From NCBI GenBank assembly GCA_018821305.1, contig JAHJMN010000056.1, positions 1 through 44,467 on the forward strand: 44,467 nt of DNA, written 5' to 3'. Of this stretch, positions 16,071-25,840 are shown piece by piece (the first letter of the stretch is position 1; every line of letters starts with the position of its first letter). The DNA is from Myxococcota bacterium (GTDB taxonomy: Bacteria > Myxococcota_A > Polyangia > HGW-17). The translations under genes and the position numbers were made by a program. Below the pieces are notes generated by a model. It saw only the letters and a list, made by a program, of their open reading frames with translations, made no database searches and had not been told where the DNA came from.

Positions 16071-18050
16071 TTACTTTCCGGATTGAACGAGAATCAGTGC
16101 GGTGCGTGGTCCAAGGGTCAGATCCAGCGTACCACCACTTCCAACGGTGTATGTAGCAGCTTCGGATTCAGAGCAAATGTGATCTCCGCAGAATACGTTT
16201 TTCAATCTTGTACCAGTTGTGAAACTCGTTGACATGGCCTGATTTGAATAAGAATGAGTATAACTTGTAAGTGTATCGCTTACGTTCATGACCACTAAAA
16301 CCGTTTCACCGCCGTAAATGCGTTCGAATGCAATGATTCCGCGCATGGGATAAAGGGGAAAACCGCCTCCATCTGTTTCATTATTGTCAGACCGGACGTC
16401 GGATTTATACCTCATGGTAACTCCACCCCGGCGAAGAGGCGCGTATTGCTTTCGAAGAGCAATCAAAGTCTGAATTGTCTTAAACGTAGGATTGGTTGTG
16501 TTGAAGATCTTGTACTGCTGCCCGCTTGGATCCTTTGGCATATTTGCAGGTTCGAACATATCTTCACGATTCATGGGATCGTTTCCCCCGGAAAATTCCT
16601 GCTCTGTTCCATAATAAAGGCAGGGAATGCCATCCCAGGTGTAAAGATATACTAATGCAGTATGGAGTGCTTCAATTGAAGGTTTATCATATAAAAACCG
16701 TGGAACGTCATGGTTGTCCATGAAGTTTACAAGCATGGATCTGGGAGCGATGAGGTTTCCGTTGTCATCCACAGGTCCGTTTGTATTTCCGGTAGCAGCA
16801 TAAGGAGGTTCTCCATCCACGCCATTTAAACGACCGGTTAACAAACTTTCAACATTTCCCGTTGCCTCCCCGTACTTCATAACCCCATCGAAAACGGTAA
16901 ATTTCTGAGAGAAATAGAAGACGCTGTCGAACATGCCGCCACCGGTGTAGCTGGCTAAAAGCCAATCAATACCGGAAAATGCTTCCCCGAAGATGAAGAA
17001 GTTCTTTTTACCAAGCGTATTTACTGCATAATCACGGATTGCAGAGTTAAACTCTACCCAGAAATCGTGTTCAACATGTTTTACCGTATCAATGCGGAAA
17101 CCATCGAAATCTGCTACGCGAATCCAGTGCTTGAAAACTTTAATAAGAGCCTGACGCACTTCAGGAAGTTCAGTTCGAAGATCTTTAAGTCCGCCTGGGA
17201 AGTCACCGTAGATTTCCTGCTCACGAATATAGTTGAAGCAATCGGTATTTTTCGTGTTAGGCCCACCGGAAAGACCGAGAGCAGTACAGGCATCCTGTTC
17301 GCGACCCCAGACTGTTACTCTGCCCCGTCGGTTAAACCAGTTTTCATTGTGAAATTCTGGTGGATTCGGGGGAAGACGGTTAATTTCCGGCATGTCAACC
17401 CATACCACACGAGCCGGTCCTGATTCACCAAGACTTGTCCAGCCCTGGATTCCGCGGGAATCATAATCCGGATCCCATTCGGTTATGCGCTCCAGAGGAG
17501 AAGTGGATCCGCTGCCCATGAGTGTATCATCGGGAGCTCCGTTCCCGTTTATATCATAATAAAATAACTGGCCCACGTGATTTGTAACTACATCAAGGAT
17601 AACCTTAATATTGCGTTTATGCGCCGCATCCACAAGCCTGCGGAGGGCTGTAAGATCACCGAAATGTGGATTTACACTGATAAAATCTTGAGTCCAGTAT
17701 CCATGATATGAACCGAACCCTGCATCTTCCTCCACATTTCTCACAACGGGGCTTATCCACAGAGCAGTCACACCAAGGGTTTCAAGGTAATCAAGTCGAT
17801 TTATGAGACCCTGCCAGTCACCACCGTGATATTTAGCCATGGCACTGCGATCAACGTTGTAATTGTTGTTAACATCGCCGTCATCAAAGCGATCCACCAG
17901 TACCTGATAGATCATTTCGTCGCGCCAGTCACCGACATCAGCTTTTGTAATGAACCCGGAGTTCATGATGTCATCAGGGTTTTTTGTATCACAACCGGCA
18001 AATGACGTAAGAGCAAGTATACTTAAAATAAACAATAATCTGGATTTCAT
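16071..18050 (-). CDS. Lipid-anchored GH13 alpha-amylase family enzyme
   Basis: The protein has 659 residues from the ATG at 18050, with GGGAG 7 nt upstream; it starts with a signal peptide and lipobox (TSFAGC). The four GH13 conserved regions are present: DVVTNH, GFRIDTVKH with the nucleophile Asp, FGEAF with the acid/base Glu, and FMDNHD. A C-terminal beta domain ends the protein. It should cleave alpha-1,4-glucans at the cell surface or in the periplasm. It follows a maltoporin-like gene by 14 bp, giving a matched break-down and uptake pair. The substrate range (starch, maltodextrin, cyclodextrin) cannot be decided here. Confidence 0.94.
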   Translation of the reverse strand: MKSRLLFILSILALTSFAGCDTKNPDDIMNSGFITKADVGDWRDEMIYQVLVDRFDDGDVNNNYNVDRSAMAKYHGGDWQGLINRLDYLETLGVTALWISPVVRNVEEDAGFGSYHGYWTQDFISVNPHFGDLTALRRLVDAAHKRNIKVILDVVTNHVGQLFYYDINGNGAPDDTLMGSGSTSPLERITEWDPDYDSRGIQGWTSLGESGPARVVWVDMPEINRLPPNPPEFHNENWFNRRGRVTVWGREQDACTALGLSGGPNTKNTDCFNYIREQEIYGDFPGGLKDLRTELPEVRQALIKVFKHWIRVADFDGFRIDTVKHVEHDFWVEFNSAIRDYAVNTLGKKNFFIFGEAFSGIDWLLASYTGGGMFDSVFYFSQKFTVFDGVMKYGEATGNVESLLTGRLNGVDGEPPYAATGNTNGPVDDNGNLIAPRSMLVNFMDNHDVPRFLYDKPSIEALHTALVYLYTWDGIPCLYYGTEQEFSGGNDPMNREDMFEPANMPKDPSGQQYKIFNTTNPTFKTIQTLIALRKQYAPLRRGGVTMRYKSDVRSDNNETDGGGFPLYPMRGIIAFERIYGGETVLVVMNVSDTLTSYTHSYSNQAMSTSFTTGTRLKNVFCGDHICSESEAATYTVGSGGTLDLTLGPRTALILVQSGK

Positions 18051-18064
18051 AATTTTACTCCCGA

Positions 18065-19666
18065 TCAGTTGTAGGTTGACGAATTGAACCACCACTCAGC
18101 TTGAATACCGATAAAGTGCTCGGTACTGCGGTTGCGGCGATAATCTTTTTCATGGTACCAGAGTCTTGCATCGTCGTTTGGCATTGCAAGTGTGTAAACA
18201 AGCCTGACTGCTGGTCTGGAATATGTACCCTTTCCAGCAATCCAGGTGGGAATTATTGAAAATTTCCAAACGGATGGATGAGCACTTTCATTTGTATCAG
18301 GATTCAGACCGTTTCGATTAGTCATCTGATAACTGATTTCACCGCTGAGGGCGATATTATTACCCAGAATTGAAGGAAGCCAGACCATGGGACGCAGAGC
18401 AAAAACAGCTTCATAACCGTCGTCCCAATCGTAATCAACGGAATCGGCATCCTTGAAGGAACGCAAATAAGCGCCGAACATGATTCCTACATTTGAACCA
18501 GCCATTATATTGCCTGTAGCAGCAATGACCAATTCGGATGCGGATTTTGCGCTGTAATTGGAGTTAAGATCCTGCTCGTAGCCTAGACCGAAAGGTGTCG
18601 AAAACTCTCCATAAGCAGCAATTCCCGTGGCATATCTTGCAAAGACGTTGACAAATGACTTGGGAGCAAAATTCCAAACACCGAGCTGCAACCCCACTGT
18701 AAAACCAGTTTCCGAAGGTAGAGCTATCTGTTCTGGCTGATCTTCAAGGGCATTATATGTACCGCTTGGTAATGAATGAAACTCCGCATAGCCTTTTACT
18801 TTAAAGCCCACTGAGTCCTTAATCTGGTGCCAGTATTCAAGTTTTGCACTTGCTATAGTACGCTGGCGGTTCAGGGTTGGAATAGACTGACTCCCAACAA
18901 ATGGAGTTTCTACAGAACTTTCCTGATACTGAAACTTACCTAAAACCCGGTTGATACCCACATGAATACCACCACGGAGGGGTTTTTTATCGTACCAGAT
19001 ACCTGCTCCAAGTGTATTGAGGTTATCAAGGGGCCAGAAATCAAGAAGATAAATATCATCGCCACGATACATCCTGGATCCGGCCCAGAAGGAAAACCCT
19101 TCAATACCGGACTTTTTCACTTCCAGAAACAGATTCCGCACAGCAATGGAACTATCCCACTTTCCATCATAATGAAACAGCGAGTCCGCTAATGCAAGGG
19201 TTGACACGGTCTTGGTCAGGATATCCCCGGCAAAGCGATGATAATAATAGAGATCCAGTTCAACATAACTGGCTTCTTCAAGACGGGGACCATGAGAAGT
19301 TATATTTACAGGATAAACTGGCTCGCCATCGCTGTTCCGACCGAAATTGACTCGACCATAACTTCCAAAGCGGAAACCGGTGTCTGAATCTTTAAGTTTT
19401 TTCTTTTCTGAAGCAGGCTTTACTTCGTCCAGCTTCTTCTCCGGGTCCCGAGGTGGGATAACTTCAGGCTTTGCCACCGGTTTTGCCTCGGGCTTTACTT
19501 CCGGCTTTGCCTCGGGCTTTACTTCCGGCTTTACTTCCGGTTTAACTTCGGCAGTGCCATCGGGATTTGTAACCGACTTTTTTTCAACTTCAGGGCTTAC
19601 GGTGGTATCTGTAGTTTGTCCGTAAACTACGATCCAGATGGAAAAAAATAAGTTCAGGATATTCAT
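18065..19666 (-). CDS. Maltoporin-like outer-membrane porin with EVKP/EAKP tether
   Basis: The protein has 533 residues. A signal peptide (residues 1-16) is followed by a Pro/Lys/Glu-rich low-complexity stretch (about 40-85) of repeating KPEVKPEA units, then an aromatic-rich beta-barrel region to the C-terminus. The segment FWAGSRMYRGDDIYLLDFW resembles the conserved LamB motif, and SYGRVNFG is LamB-like at the barrel start. It probably lets maltodextrins cross the outer membrane. The charged linker could span the periplasm or bind peptidoglycan, a guess. It is first in the operon with the amylase and amidohydrolase. AGGA lies upstream of the start. The repeat codons suggest slippage-prone length variation. 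Confidence 0.85.
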   Translation of the reverse strand: MNILNLFFSIWIVVYGQTTDTTVSPEVEKKSVTNPDGTAEVKPEVKPEVKPEAKPEVKPEAKPVAKPEVIPPRDPEKKLDEVKPASEKKKLKDSDTGFRFGSYGRVNFGRNSDGEPVYPVNITSHGPRLEEASYVELDLYYYHRFAGDILTKTVSTLALADSLFHYDGKWDSSIAVRNLFLEVKKSGIEGFSFWAGSRMYRGDDIYLLDFWPLDNLNTLGAGIWYDKKPLRGGIHVGINRVLGKFQYQESSVETPFVGSQSIPTLNRQRTIASAKLEYWHQIKDSVGFKVKGYAEFHSLPSGTYNALEDQPEQIALPSETGFTVGLQLGVWNFAPKSFVNVFARYATGIAAYGEFSTPFGLGYEQDLNSNYSAKSASELVIAATGNIMAGSNVGIMFGAYLRSFKDADSVDYDWDDGYEAVFALRPMVWLPSILGNNIALSGEISYQMTNRNGLNPDTNESAHPSVWKFSIIPTWIAGKGTYSRPAVRLVYTLAMPNDDARLWYHEKDYRRNRSTEHFIGIQAEWWFNSSTYN

Positions 19667-19768
19667 TTTCTGTTCCTTTTAAAAATCCGTTTTCGTCTTA
19701 ACAGGATTGTATCCGTATATTTATTTGCCTTATCATGTTGTTATTACAACTATAAATGCAATCAAGTA

Positions 19769-19911
19769 GTTCGTGTCCTGTAATTCGCATCGCGAAGGAT
19801 TTTATTAAAAATCCTAACAGGCCACTACTCGTAAATTCAACACCTTGCGGTTACTGTCCTGAGTAAAAAATCGACAAAAAATTTGAAAAACCGTATTTCA
19901 GGACAGTAACT
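19769..19911 (-). repeat. Full three-module interspersed repeat (reverse orientation)
   Basis: Three parts are joined. A cruciform-like module (19769-19825) has outer CCTGT/ACAGG ends enclosing two hairpins, TTCGC-ATC-GCGAA and an AGGATTTT stem. A linker (19826-19849) carries the complement of GCAAGGTGTTG. A hairpin module has perfect 13-bp termini GTTACTGTCCTGA (19850-19862) and TCAGGACAGTAAC (19898-19910). The copy at 44246-44379 has the same parts in the opposite orientation. It lies in the 405-bp gap between pgi and the porin gene, which otherwise shows no gene. Confidence 0.78.
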
Positions 19912-20072
19912 AAGTAAGTAAAATCCAGTCAATCTCCAATACCATTAAAAGGTATAGCATACACTGCGCATGGTCAATTCAATTCTGTTTTAAGGGAAAA
20001 AATTAACAATCAGTACGCGGAATGGAGCGCTTGGGAAGCAAAGGATCGAAAACTGGAACTAATAAAAGCCAA

Positions 20073-21716
20073 TCAGCGTTTGTGTTGTTTATAAAAATCA
20101 ATGAGTCCGTTTGTAGAGGAATCATGCCCCTGGGTTTTCCCGGGAGTTCTCATATCTTTTAAAACAGCCTTTGCAAGGACTTTTCCTAGCTCAACTCCCC
20201 ACTGATCAAATGAATTGAGATTCCAGACGATGCCCTGAACAAAGATTTTATGCTCATAGAGAGCAATAAGTGAACCAAGAATGCGAGGAGTCAGTTCAGG
20301 AAACATAAACGAAGAGGTTGGTATATTCCCCGGAAAAGTCTTTGCTGCCGTGAGAATTTCGAGTTTTTCTCCGCTGATTCCCTGAGCAACAAGCTCTGAG
20401 CGGGCTTCTTCACTTGTTTTCCCCGTCATCAGTGCCTCTGTTTGTGCAAAGAAATTTGAACACAGAAGGTCATGATGTTCCCCTGAAGGGTTGTGCGAAC
20501 GAGCAGGAGCAAGGAAATCACAGGGAATCAATCTTGTGCCCTGATGTATCAACTGATAGAAAGCATGCTGTCCGTTGGTTCCGGGTTCGCCCCAAATAAC
20601 CGGCCCGGTGCTGTAATCAACATTCTGCCCGGTTTTTGTAACAGATTTCCCGTTGGACTCCATGTCTCCCTGTTGAAAATACGCCGCAAATCGAGACATA
20701 TATTGATCATAAGGAAGAATTGCATGCGTATGAGCATCATGGAAATTATGATACCAGATACCAAGAAGGGCCATGATAACCGGTATATTCTTTGAAAAAG
20801 GAGTATTTCTGAAGTGGAGATCAACATCATGGGCTCCTTCCAGCAGTTCAAGGAATTTATCCATCCCGATTGCCAGAGCAATGCTGAGTCCAATAGCACT
20901 CCAGAGGGAATATCGACCACCAACCCAATCCCAGAATTCGAACATATTTGCCGGGTCAATTCCGAAGGCCTTTACAGCTTCAGTATTTGTGCTCATAGCT
21001 GCAAAATGCATTGCGATATATGCTTCATCCCGGGCATGCTCAATAAACCATTGTCTCGCCGTGTGAGCATTAGCCATAGTTTCCTGAGTTGTAAAAGTCT
21101 TGGAAGCAATTAAAAACAGAGTCGTTTCAAAATTTACTCGCTTTAAAACCTCAATTATATGAGTGCCATCCACATTAGAGACAAAATGAAAATTCAGTCC
21201 TTCTTTAACATAAGGAGTTAGAGCATTCACGACCATTACCGGGCCAAGATCACTCCCACCAATTCCTATATTAACGATATCAGTTATGTTTTTCCCAGTG
21301 CACCCCTTCCAGATCCCATTCCGGACTCTATCCGTAAAGGACGCCATTTTTTCTAAAACAGCTTGTACCCGGGGCATTACATCCACACCATCCACAAAAA
21401 CAGGCGAGTTGGAGCGGTTCCTCAGAGCGGTGTGCAATACAGCACGGTCCTCGGTATTATTTATCTTTTCCCCAGAAAACATTCCTTCAATAGCCCTGGA
21501 AAGGCCAGTATCTTCTGCAAGTGCAACCAGAAGATCAATTGTTTTTTCTGTAATCCGATGTTTTGAATAATCAAAGAGAATAGAGCCAAGATTCAATGAA
21601 AAGTTCTTGAATCGGTCCTGGTCTTTGACGAATAAATCCTTCATGTGGATGTTTTTCATTTCCCCAGCATGCTCTTCCAGAGAAATCCAACTGTTTAGTT
21701 TTCTGAGTTCTGACAT
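20073..21716 (-). CDS. pgi: Glucose-6-phosphate isomerase
   Basis: This enzyme interconverts glucose-6-phosphate and fructose-6-phosphate in glycolysis and gluconeogenesis. The protein has 547 residues, matching E. coli Pgi (549). Signature stretches are [26 protein letters not shown], the active-site region [18 protein letters not shown], and the C-terminal [10 protein letters not shown]. The ribosome site GGAG stands 7 nt before the start. It lies downstream of the zinc-ribbon gene with a 129-bp gap holding a repeat fragment, so it probably has its own promoter. Upstream lies the amylase-porin operon, so starch sugar could feed into this step. Confidence 0.97.
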   Translation of the reverse strand: MSELRKLNSWISLEEHAGEMKNIHMKDLFVKDQDRFKNFSLNLGSILFDYSKHRITEKTIDLLVALAEDTGLSRAIEGMFSGEKINNTEDRAVLHTALRNRSNSPVFVDGVDVMPRVQAVLEKMASFTDRVRNGIWKGCTGKNITDIVNIGIGGSDLGPVMVVNALTPYVKEGLNFHFVSNVDGTHIIEVLKRVNFETTLFLIASKTFTTQETMANAHTARQWFIEHARDEAYIAMHFAAMSTNTEAVKAFGIDPANMFEFWDWVGGRYSLWSAIGLSIALAIGMDKFLELLEGAHDVDLHFRNTPFSKNIPVIMALLGIWYHNFHDAHTHAILPYDQYMSRFAAYFQQGDMESNGKSVTKTGQNVDYSTGPVIWGEPGTNGQHAFYQLIHQGTRLIPCDFLAPARSHNPSGEHHDLLCSNFFAQTEALMTGKTSEEARSELVAQGISGEKLEILTAAKTFPGNIPTSSFMFPELTPRILGSLIALYEHKIFVQGIVWNLNSFDQWGVELGKVLAKAVLKDMRTPGKTQGHDSSTNGLIDFYKQHKR

Positions 21717-21742
21717 TTCTTTACTCCGATTTTTTTTATTCG

Positions 21743-21777
21743 TTCGTGTTCTCTTGCATTTCGCATCGCGAAAATGC
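21743..21777 (-). repeat. Decayed cruciform-module fragment upstream of pgi
   Basis: GTTCGTGTTCTCTTGCATTTCGCATCGCGAAAATGC-type sequence matches the outer end of the cruciform module of the three-module repeat. It keeps the TTCGC-ATC-GCGAA hairpin, which is extended here by flanking GCAT/ATGC pairing. It sits in the 5' leader or promoter region of pgi. Confidence 0.55.
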
Positions 21778-21845
21778 TTGCCTGAAAATCAATTTTATCC
21801 AAATTGACCATGTTTAAGAAAACATGCCATTCAGAACACTGACTG

Positions 21846-23381
21846 TTATTTTTTAGGATTTGTTCCGAATTTAAGTGTATACTCAACAATATAAGACAGT
21901 CTATATATTCCAGTTGACTTATACTTTCGATCACCGACTATTACTATCATATCACCCAAGTCCGCCTTTAATATTTTCACATACTCTATGGCAGCTTTCA
22001 GGCGGAAAAGATCAGTTTTATCCTTCACAGAAGCTTCAAAATCCGGAACTTTCACTGCAGACTTTTGAGCAAGCTCCACAAGAGTTTTCATAACCCGGCC
22101 TTTCAGTCTCCAGTTTGTAGTCCCCATAATTCCGGCTTTAAAATAATTGTACGCAGTATCTCCCCCAAGACGATATACCGTCCAGGCACTGAGAATCTCC
22201 GGTGAGTCGATTTTTGATTCCCCCGTATGAGGTATTTCAATTATCCTGATTTTCCTTAAATCCTCACTTTTTATCTGTTCAATATATCGTCCAAGGGATC
22301 TGAGGCGGGCAATAGCAATGTAAGTATATGGATATATAATATATACGTCTGTACCAGATCCTTTTTTAATCACAGGTGCGTTGTATTTTTCCACAAATGT
22401 TTTAAGGGAAGACAGTTTAAACTTATCAACTTTTGTTGAGTCATTTTCAATAAAGCGGTACCAGCTTTTCAGTTCGAAATTATGAGTTGTTGGCTGGTTT
22501 TTTGAGTACTGTTTCAATGACTTGCTGGCATTTTTTCGATAATCCTGATAATCCTTTGCATATTTTTTTGAGTACTTATCATACCGCTTATGACGATTTC
22601 TCGTTCGACTTCTATTTCCACTGGTAAAATATGCCCCAAGGCCAATAATAAAAACGGCAAATAAAATGCCGACAATTCCCATGTATGAGCCCTGTGTCTG
22701 TCTCTGAGGCGGTCTAATCTGACTAATTGGAGGAGGAACATACACCGGAGGAGGCTTTGTTGCTTTTGGGGCTACCGGCGGTGGTGAATAGGATTCCACA
22801 GACGCTAAAGGAACAGATTTTTCCTTCTCAGGGCGAAAATCATCGGATTTAAAAGGATCTGTTTCCCGATTATTTGTGTTTTCATTTGTAAAATCAATTT
22901 TACTATCCGTTGAAGAGGAAGCGGAAGAAACAACTGAAGTTGAGTAAGATGTCTCAATTTGCGCATCCTCGTTGGAACTGCTGAATAACGGAGCGGCAGA
23001 AAGATTTTTCTCTTCCTGACTGATTTTCTTCTTTCGATTTGCAAGAGCATCATTGACACTCTCGGACTGAATCCGTTCTGAAGGGGGTGTTTCCGACTTT
23101 TTTTCTTCCGTTTGAAAAGGAACTTCAGACACATAGGATGGTTTTTCCGATTCCTCTCCCAGAGATGAAAAAAACAATGGTTTATATCCCTCATCGGAAG
23201 ACAACTTAGTATCGAAATTCATGCTGAATTCAAAATCAGAGGAAGTTGAAGTACCTGAATTTGCTGACTTTTTAACATTCAGTTTCGCATGACAGAAATC
23301 ACACTCGGCCGCAAGGGCCCCGGGAATAACTTCATTTTCCGCGCCACAGGAAGAACACTTGATTTTGATCAGATCCAGCAT
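21846..23381 (-). CDS. Zinc-ribbon membrane protein of unknown function
   Basis: The protein has 511 residues. The N-terminus (about 8-38) is a zinc ribbon with CSSCG and CDFCH knuckles. A long Ser/Thr/Glu/Pro-rich disordered region (40-230) follows. One membrane segment, about 235-255, reads MGIVGILFAVFIIGLGAYF. A basic Tyr/Lys-rich stretch (KRYDKYSKKYAKDYQDY) comes next, and the C-terminal 200 residues form an unrecognised folded domain. A cytoplasmic zinc ribbon joined to an external domain is likely. It lies 30 bp after the DHH phosphoesterase gene, in the same operon. The ribosome site AGAGGG precedes the start. Confidence 0.75.
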   Translation of the reverse strand: MLDLIKIKCSSCGAENEVIPGALAAECDFCHAKLNVKKSANSGTSTSSDFEFSMNFDTKLSSDEGYKPLFFSSLGEESEKPSYVSEVPFQTEEKKSETPPSERIQSESVNDALANRKKKISQEEKNLSAAPLFSSSNEDAQIETSYSTSVVSSASSSTDSKIDFTNENTNNRETDPFKSDDFRPEKEKSVPLASVESYSPPPVAPKATKPPPVYVPPPISQIRPPQRQTQGSYMGIVGILFAVFIIGLGAYFTSGNRSRTRNRHKRYDKYSKKYAKDYQDYRKNASKSLKQYSKNQPTTHNFELKSWYRFIENDSTKVDKFKLSSLKTFVEKYNAPVIKKGSGTDVYIIYPYTYIAIARLRSLGRYIEQIKSEDLRKIRIIEIPHTGESKIDSPEILSAWTVYRLGGDTAYNYFKAGIMGTTNWRLKGRVMKTLVELAQKSAVKVPDFEASVKDKTDLFRLKAAIEYVKILKADLGDMIVIVGDRKYKSTGIYRLSYIVEYTLKFGTNPKK

Positions 23382-23411
23382 CCGGACACCCTCTCGTTTG
23401 AAATCAGATTT

Positions 23412-24449
23412 TTAATCTATGAATTCAGGAAGTTCTTCAATACGGTCTCTAGTCCTCATTGAGTGTATATCCCGTTCAAAATTCCTCAATATAAATAATA
23501 TTTCCTGTACAATTTCATTTGCTTTTGATTCTTCAGCAAGAGAAACAGCGATTCCACCAACGTTGTAATGGCCACCCCCTCCATATTTTTCACAAAGGGT
23601 ACCAATATCGAAATTGCCACGCCGGTCCTCAGGAATAAACGGGTTTGCCCCAACGCTGATTTTCAATTTGTCAGGGTACTTTAGAAATGCCACGGAGTAA
23701 TCAGTTTCCGGCTCAAGGTAGTATGAAATAAATTTATTGTATCCATTATTTACTCTATCAGTAATCTTAACGTATGAAACCCCTTCTTCCGTTTCCATAA
23801 CCCTGCGTATATCTTCAACTGTGTCCCAGTTTTTCTGACGAACTGTATTCAACCGGTTTGACCACCAGGTTGTGGCGGCCATGGCATCAAAATCTCCCAG
23901 ATTAGCGAGATCCTCAATAAATTTAACCTGCAGTTCCGGATCATTTGATGCTTCCAGTAAAACGGCAAAAGCAACTGCATTGTCAAACAGTTCAACAGGA
24001 ATCTCAGGCGATTCAAACCCAGCTGAATCAATCGTATCCGCCCATTCAATTACGGTATTCCATTGGGGATCCAGTTTGAAATTGTAAAATCGCATAAGAG
24101 TATCAGCTTGAAATCCAGTATTGGAAGGGGCTTTGGGATTCCAGAAGAAATGTTCTTTCCGGGATCGGCTTTCAAAGTGTTTTCGATCCCGTGGAGTCAT
24201 AAAAGTTGTCTGGTGATGATCAAACCACCAGTCAACCCATGGAACCGGGGGATACCTGAAATCCATTACAGCATTGACATCCGCATCAAACATTTCTTTT
24301 TCATAGGAAAATTCCTGCATGTGAGCAAGTGGAATAAACTTAAAATCGCCTTCGGCGTCAAGGCATTGCAAATAAAATACCTTGAATAATGCAGCACTTA
24401 CGGCTCCGTCAAAGCAATTTCCGTGAAAAAACACGTTGATTTTTTTCAT
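23412..24449 (-). CDS. DHH-family phosphoesterase
   Basis: The protein has 345 residues. Motifs of the DHH superfamily are visible: an N-terminal variant HGNCFDGAVSAALF, a second metal site VMDFRYP, the DHH signature WWFDHHQT, and the glycine-rich DHHA1-type end GGGGHYNVGG. Relatives act on phosphodiesters such as nanoRNA, pAp or cyclic dinucleotides; the substrate here is not decided. The first motif differs from the usual DxDG form, as in divergent relatives annotated as DHH exopolyphosphatase-like. It is flanked by a lipoprotein gene 12 bp upstream and the zinc-ribbon membrane gene downstream. Confidence 0.87.
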   Translation of the reverse strand: MKKINVFFHGNCFDGAVSAALFKVFYLQCLDAEGDFKFIPLAHMQEFSYEKEMFDADVNAVMDFRYPPVPWVDWWFDHHQTTFMTPRDRKHFESRSRKEHFFWNPKAPSNTGFQADTLMRFYNFKLDPQWNTVIEWADTIDSAGFESPEIPVELFDNAVAFAVLLEASNDPELQVKFIEDLANLGDFDAMAATTWWSNRLNTVRQKNWDTVEDIRRVMETEEGVSYVKITDRVNNGYNKFISYYLEPETDYSVAFLKYPDKLKISVGANPFIPEDRRGNFDIGTLCEKYGGGGHYNVGGIAVSLAEESKANEIVQEILFILRNFERDIHSMRTRDRIEELPEFID

Positions 24450-24461
24450 AATAAAACCCTC

Positions 24462-25142
24462 TTAGATCTTCGGATGATGGAACATATTTTTAACAATACC
24501 TACCAACTTTTTTAAATCCGGTGGAGAGATTGAACTTTCCCCGGCGGCTTCTCTTAAAGCCGCAGCCATAGCATCCTTGCGTTTAAGTAATTTATATTTT
24601 TTATGTAACTTCTCATATGATTTCAAGCCTTTGACTTCATCCTTTGTGAGCTTCTGCCATGGCTTTGATTTCGGTATATATTGAAGATACCTGTCTGATC
24701 CCGATCTTGTCCCACCCCAGTTATTACCGTCTTTGGACATATACAATTCCGCAAAAACCCCACCGGTTTCACGAAATCCACGGGACCAGAAATAAATTTT
24801 AACACAATGGGCTTTTGTATCCATCATAAGGTAATTTGCCAGGGCAAAAGCCTTACGACGAAAAGTCTTACTATCCATGTGGATATCTGCATCCACCATG
24901 ATGAGAGCACGTCCACGATTTTTAACACTTTTATCAATAATTTTCCACACATCACTATAGGTTGTAGTAGACCCCTGAACTTGAGCTGTGTCTGTTTCAA
25001 TACTGAAACTGAAGAAATCTTTAAAAGCTTTCTTAACCATATTGCTCTCCTGCCTTGAGTCACCTTCAGATGTTGGCAGGACGTCCTTGACTTTATCGCA
25101 GGCGGTAAAAATCAGAGTTAAAACTATAATGTATCGAAACAT
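24462..25142 (-). CDS. Hypothetical lipoprotein
   Basis: The protein has 226 residues when started at the ATG at 25142, which gives a short signal peptide and lipobox (IFTAC). The upstream in-frame ATG at 25217 would place 25 non-hydrophobic residues in front. The mature protein is mixed alpha/beta, with stretches such as GRALIMVDADIHMD and HCVKIYFWSRG and a Lys-rich C-terminal half. No family is recognised. It is first in the operon with the DHH phosphoesterase and zinc-ribbon gene. The ribosome site is weak, so the exact start is uncertain. Confidence 0.7.
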   Translation of the reverse strand: MFRYIIVLTLIFTACDKVKDVLPTSEGDSRQESNMVKKAFKDFFSFSIETDTAQVQGSTTTYSDVWKIIDKSVKNRGRALIMVDADIHMDSKTFRRKAFALANYLMMDTKAHCVKIYFWSRGFRETGGVFAELYMSKDGNNWGGTRSGSDRYLQYIPKSKPWQKLTKDEVKGLKSYEKLHKKYKLLKRKDAMAAALREAAGESSISPPDLKKLVGIVKNMFHHPKI

Positions 25143-25337
25143 ATTTCTAATATATCTCACTGGAAACTCATTTTCCACAGTAAATTTACTCGAAAAAAGG
25201 CTGTTCTTTTTTAACATTTTAGAATTACAGTGATTTTGTCACCATTCCAAAGTGTTTTATTCCGAAAAAGCACAACTGAAATAAAAGCACTGCAAAAGGG
25301 GAAATAATCAACTGTCTATGAATTTTGATTGTATATT

Positions 25338-25712
25338 CTATTCAAGTTCAGCAATTGCTTCAATTTCTATAAGAGCATCCTTCGGCAATCTTGCAACCTG
25401 ATAGGCCGCTCGGGCAGGTTTTTCTGTAAAAAATCTTCCGTAAACTTCATTCATTGCGCCAAAAAAGGACAGATCCTGCATCAGAACCGTACACTTGACT
25501 ACCTTATCAAGAGAAGAACCACAAGACTCCAGAATAGCAGCTATATTTTTAATTGATTGCTCTGTTTGTCCAGCAGTATCCGTCGAATCAATATTCCCCG
25601 TAGAGGGATTGATTGGCAACTGTCCACTCACAAAAATCAGATTACCAGTAACCACCGCTTGAGAATAAGGACCAATAGCTGCGGGAGCATGTTCTGTATT
25701 AATTTTCTTCAT
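25338..25712 (-). CDS. ridA: RidA family protein (enamine/imine deaminase)
   Basis: The protein has 124 residues, the standard RidA/YjgF/UK114 size. Family signatures are IGPYSQAVVTGNLIFVSGQLPINP and the C-terminal ARLPKDALIEIEAIAEL with the conserved arginine that binds the substrate carboxylate. RidA proteins form trimers that hydrolyse reactive 2-aminoacrylate and related imines produced by pyridoxal enzymes. A strong GGAGG site stands 6-7 nt before the start. It is monocistronic and divergent from the Cys-rich lipoprotein gene. Confidence 0.95.
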   Translation of the reverse strand: MKKINTEHAPAAIGPYSQAVVTGNLIFVSGQLPINPSTGNIDSTDTAGQTEQSIKNIAAILESCGSSLDKVVKCTVLMQDLSFFGAMNEVYGRFFTEKPARAAYQVARLPKDALIEIEAIAELE

Positions 25713-25840
25713 AAAAAACCTCCTGAAAAAAAAATCATTTTACCACTGGACACGAATTAATTAAAGCCTATAATTAGTCATAGTTCTGAAAATAACAAAC
25801 GAACCTTCAGGTTTTATATTTGTAACACTTGGGCGATAAA

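Noticed and set aside
19667-20072. Insertion sequence or integron in the pgi-porin gap
   Set aside because: Only short hairpin repeats are present; there is no transposase or integrase frame.
20549-20959. Antisense-type or alternative frames inside pgi
   Set aside because: Pgi is full length with all signatures in its own frame; the others are shadows.
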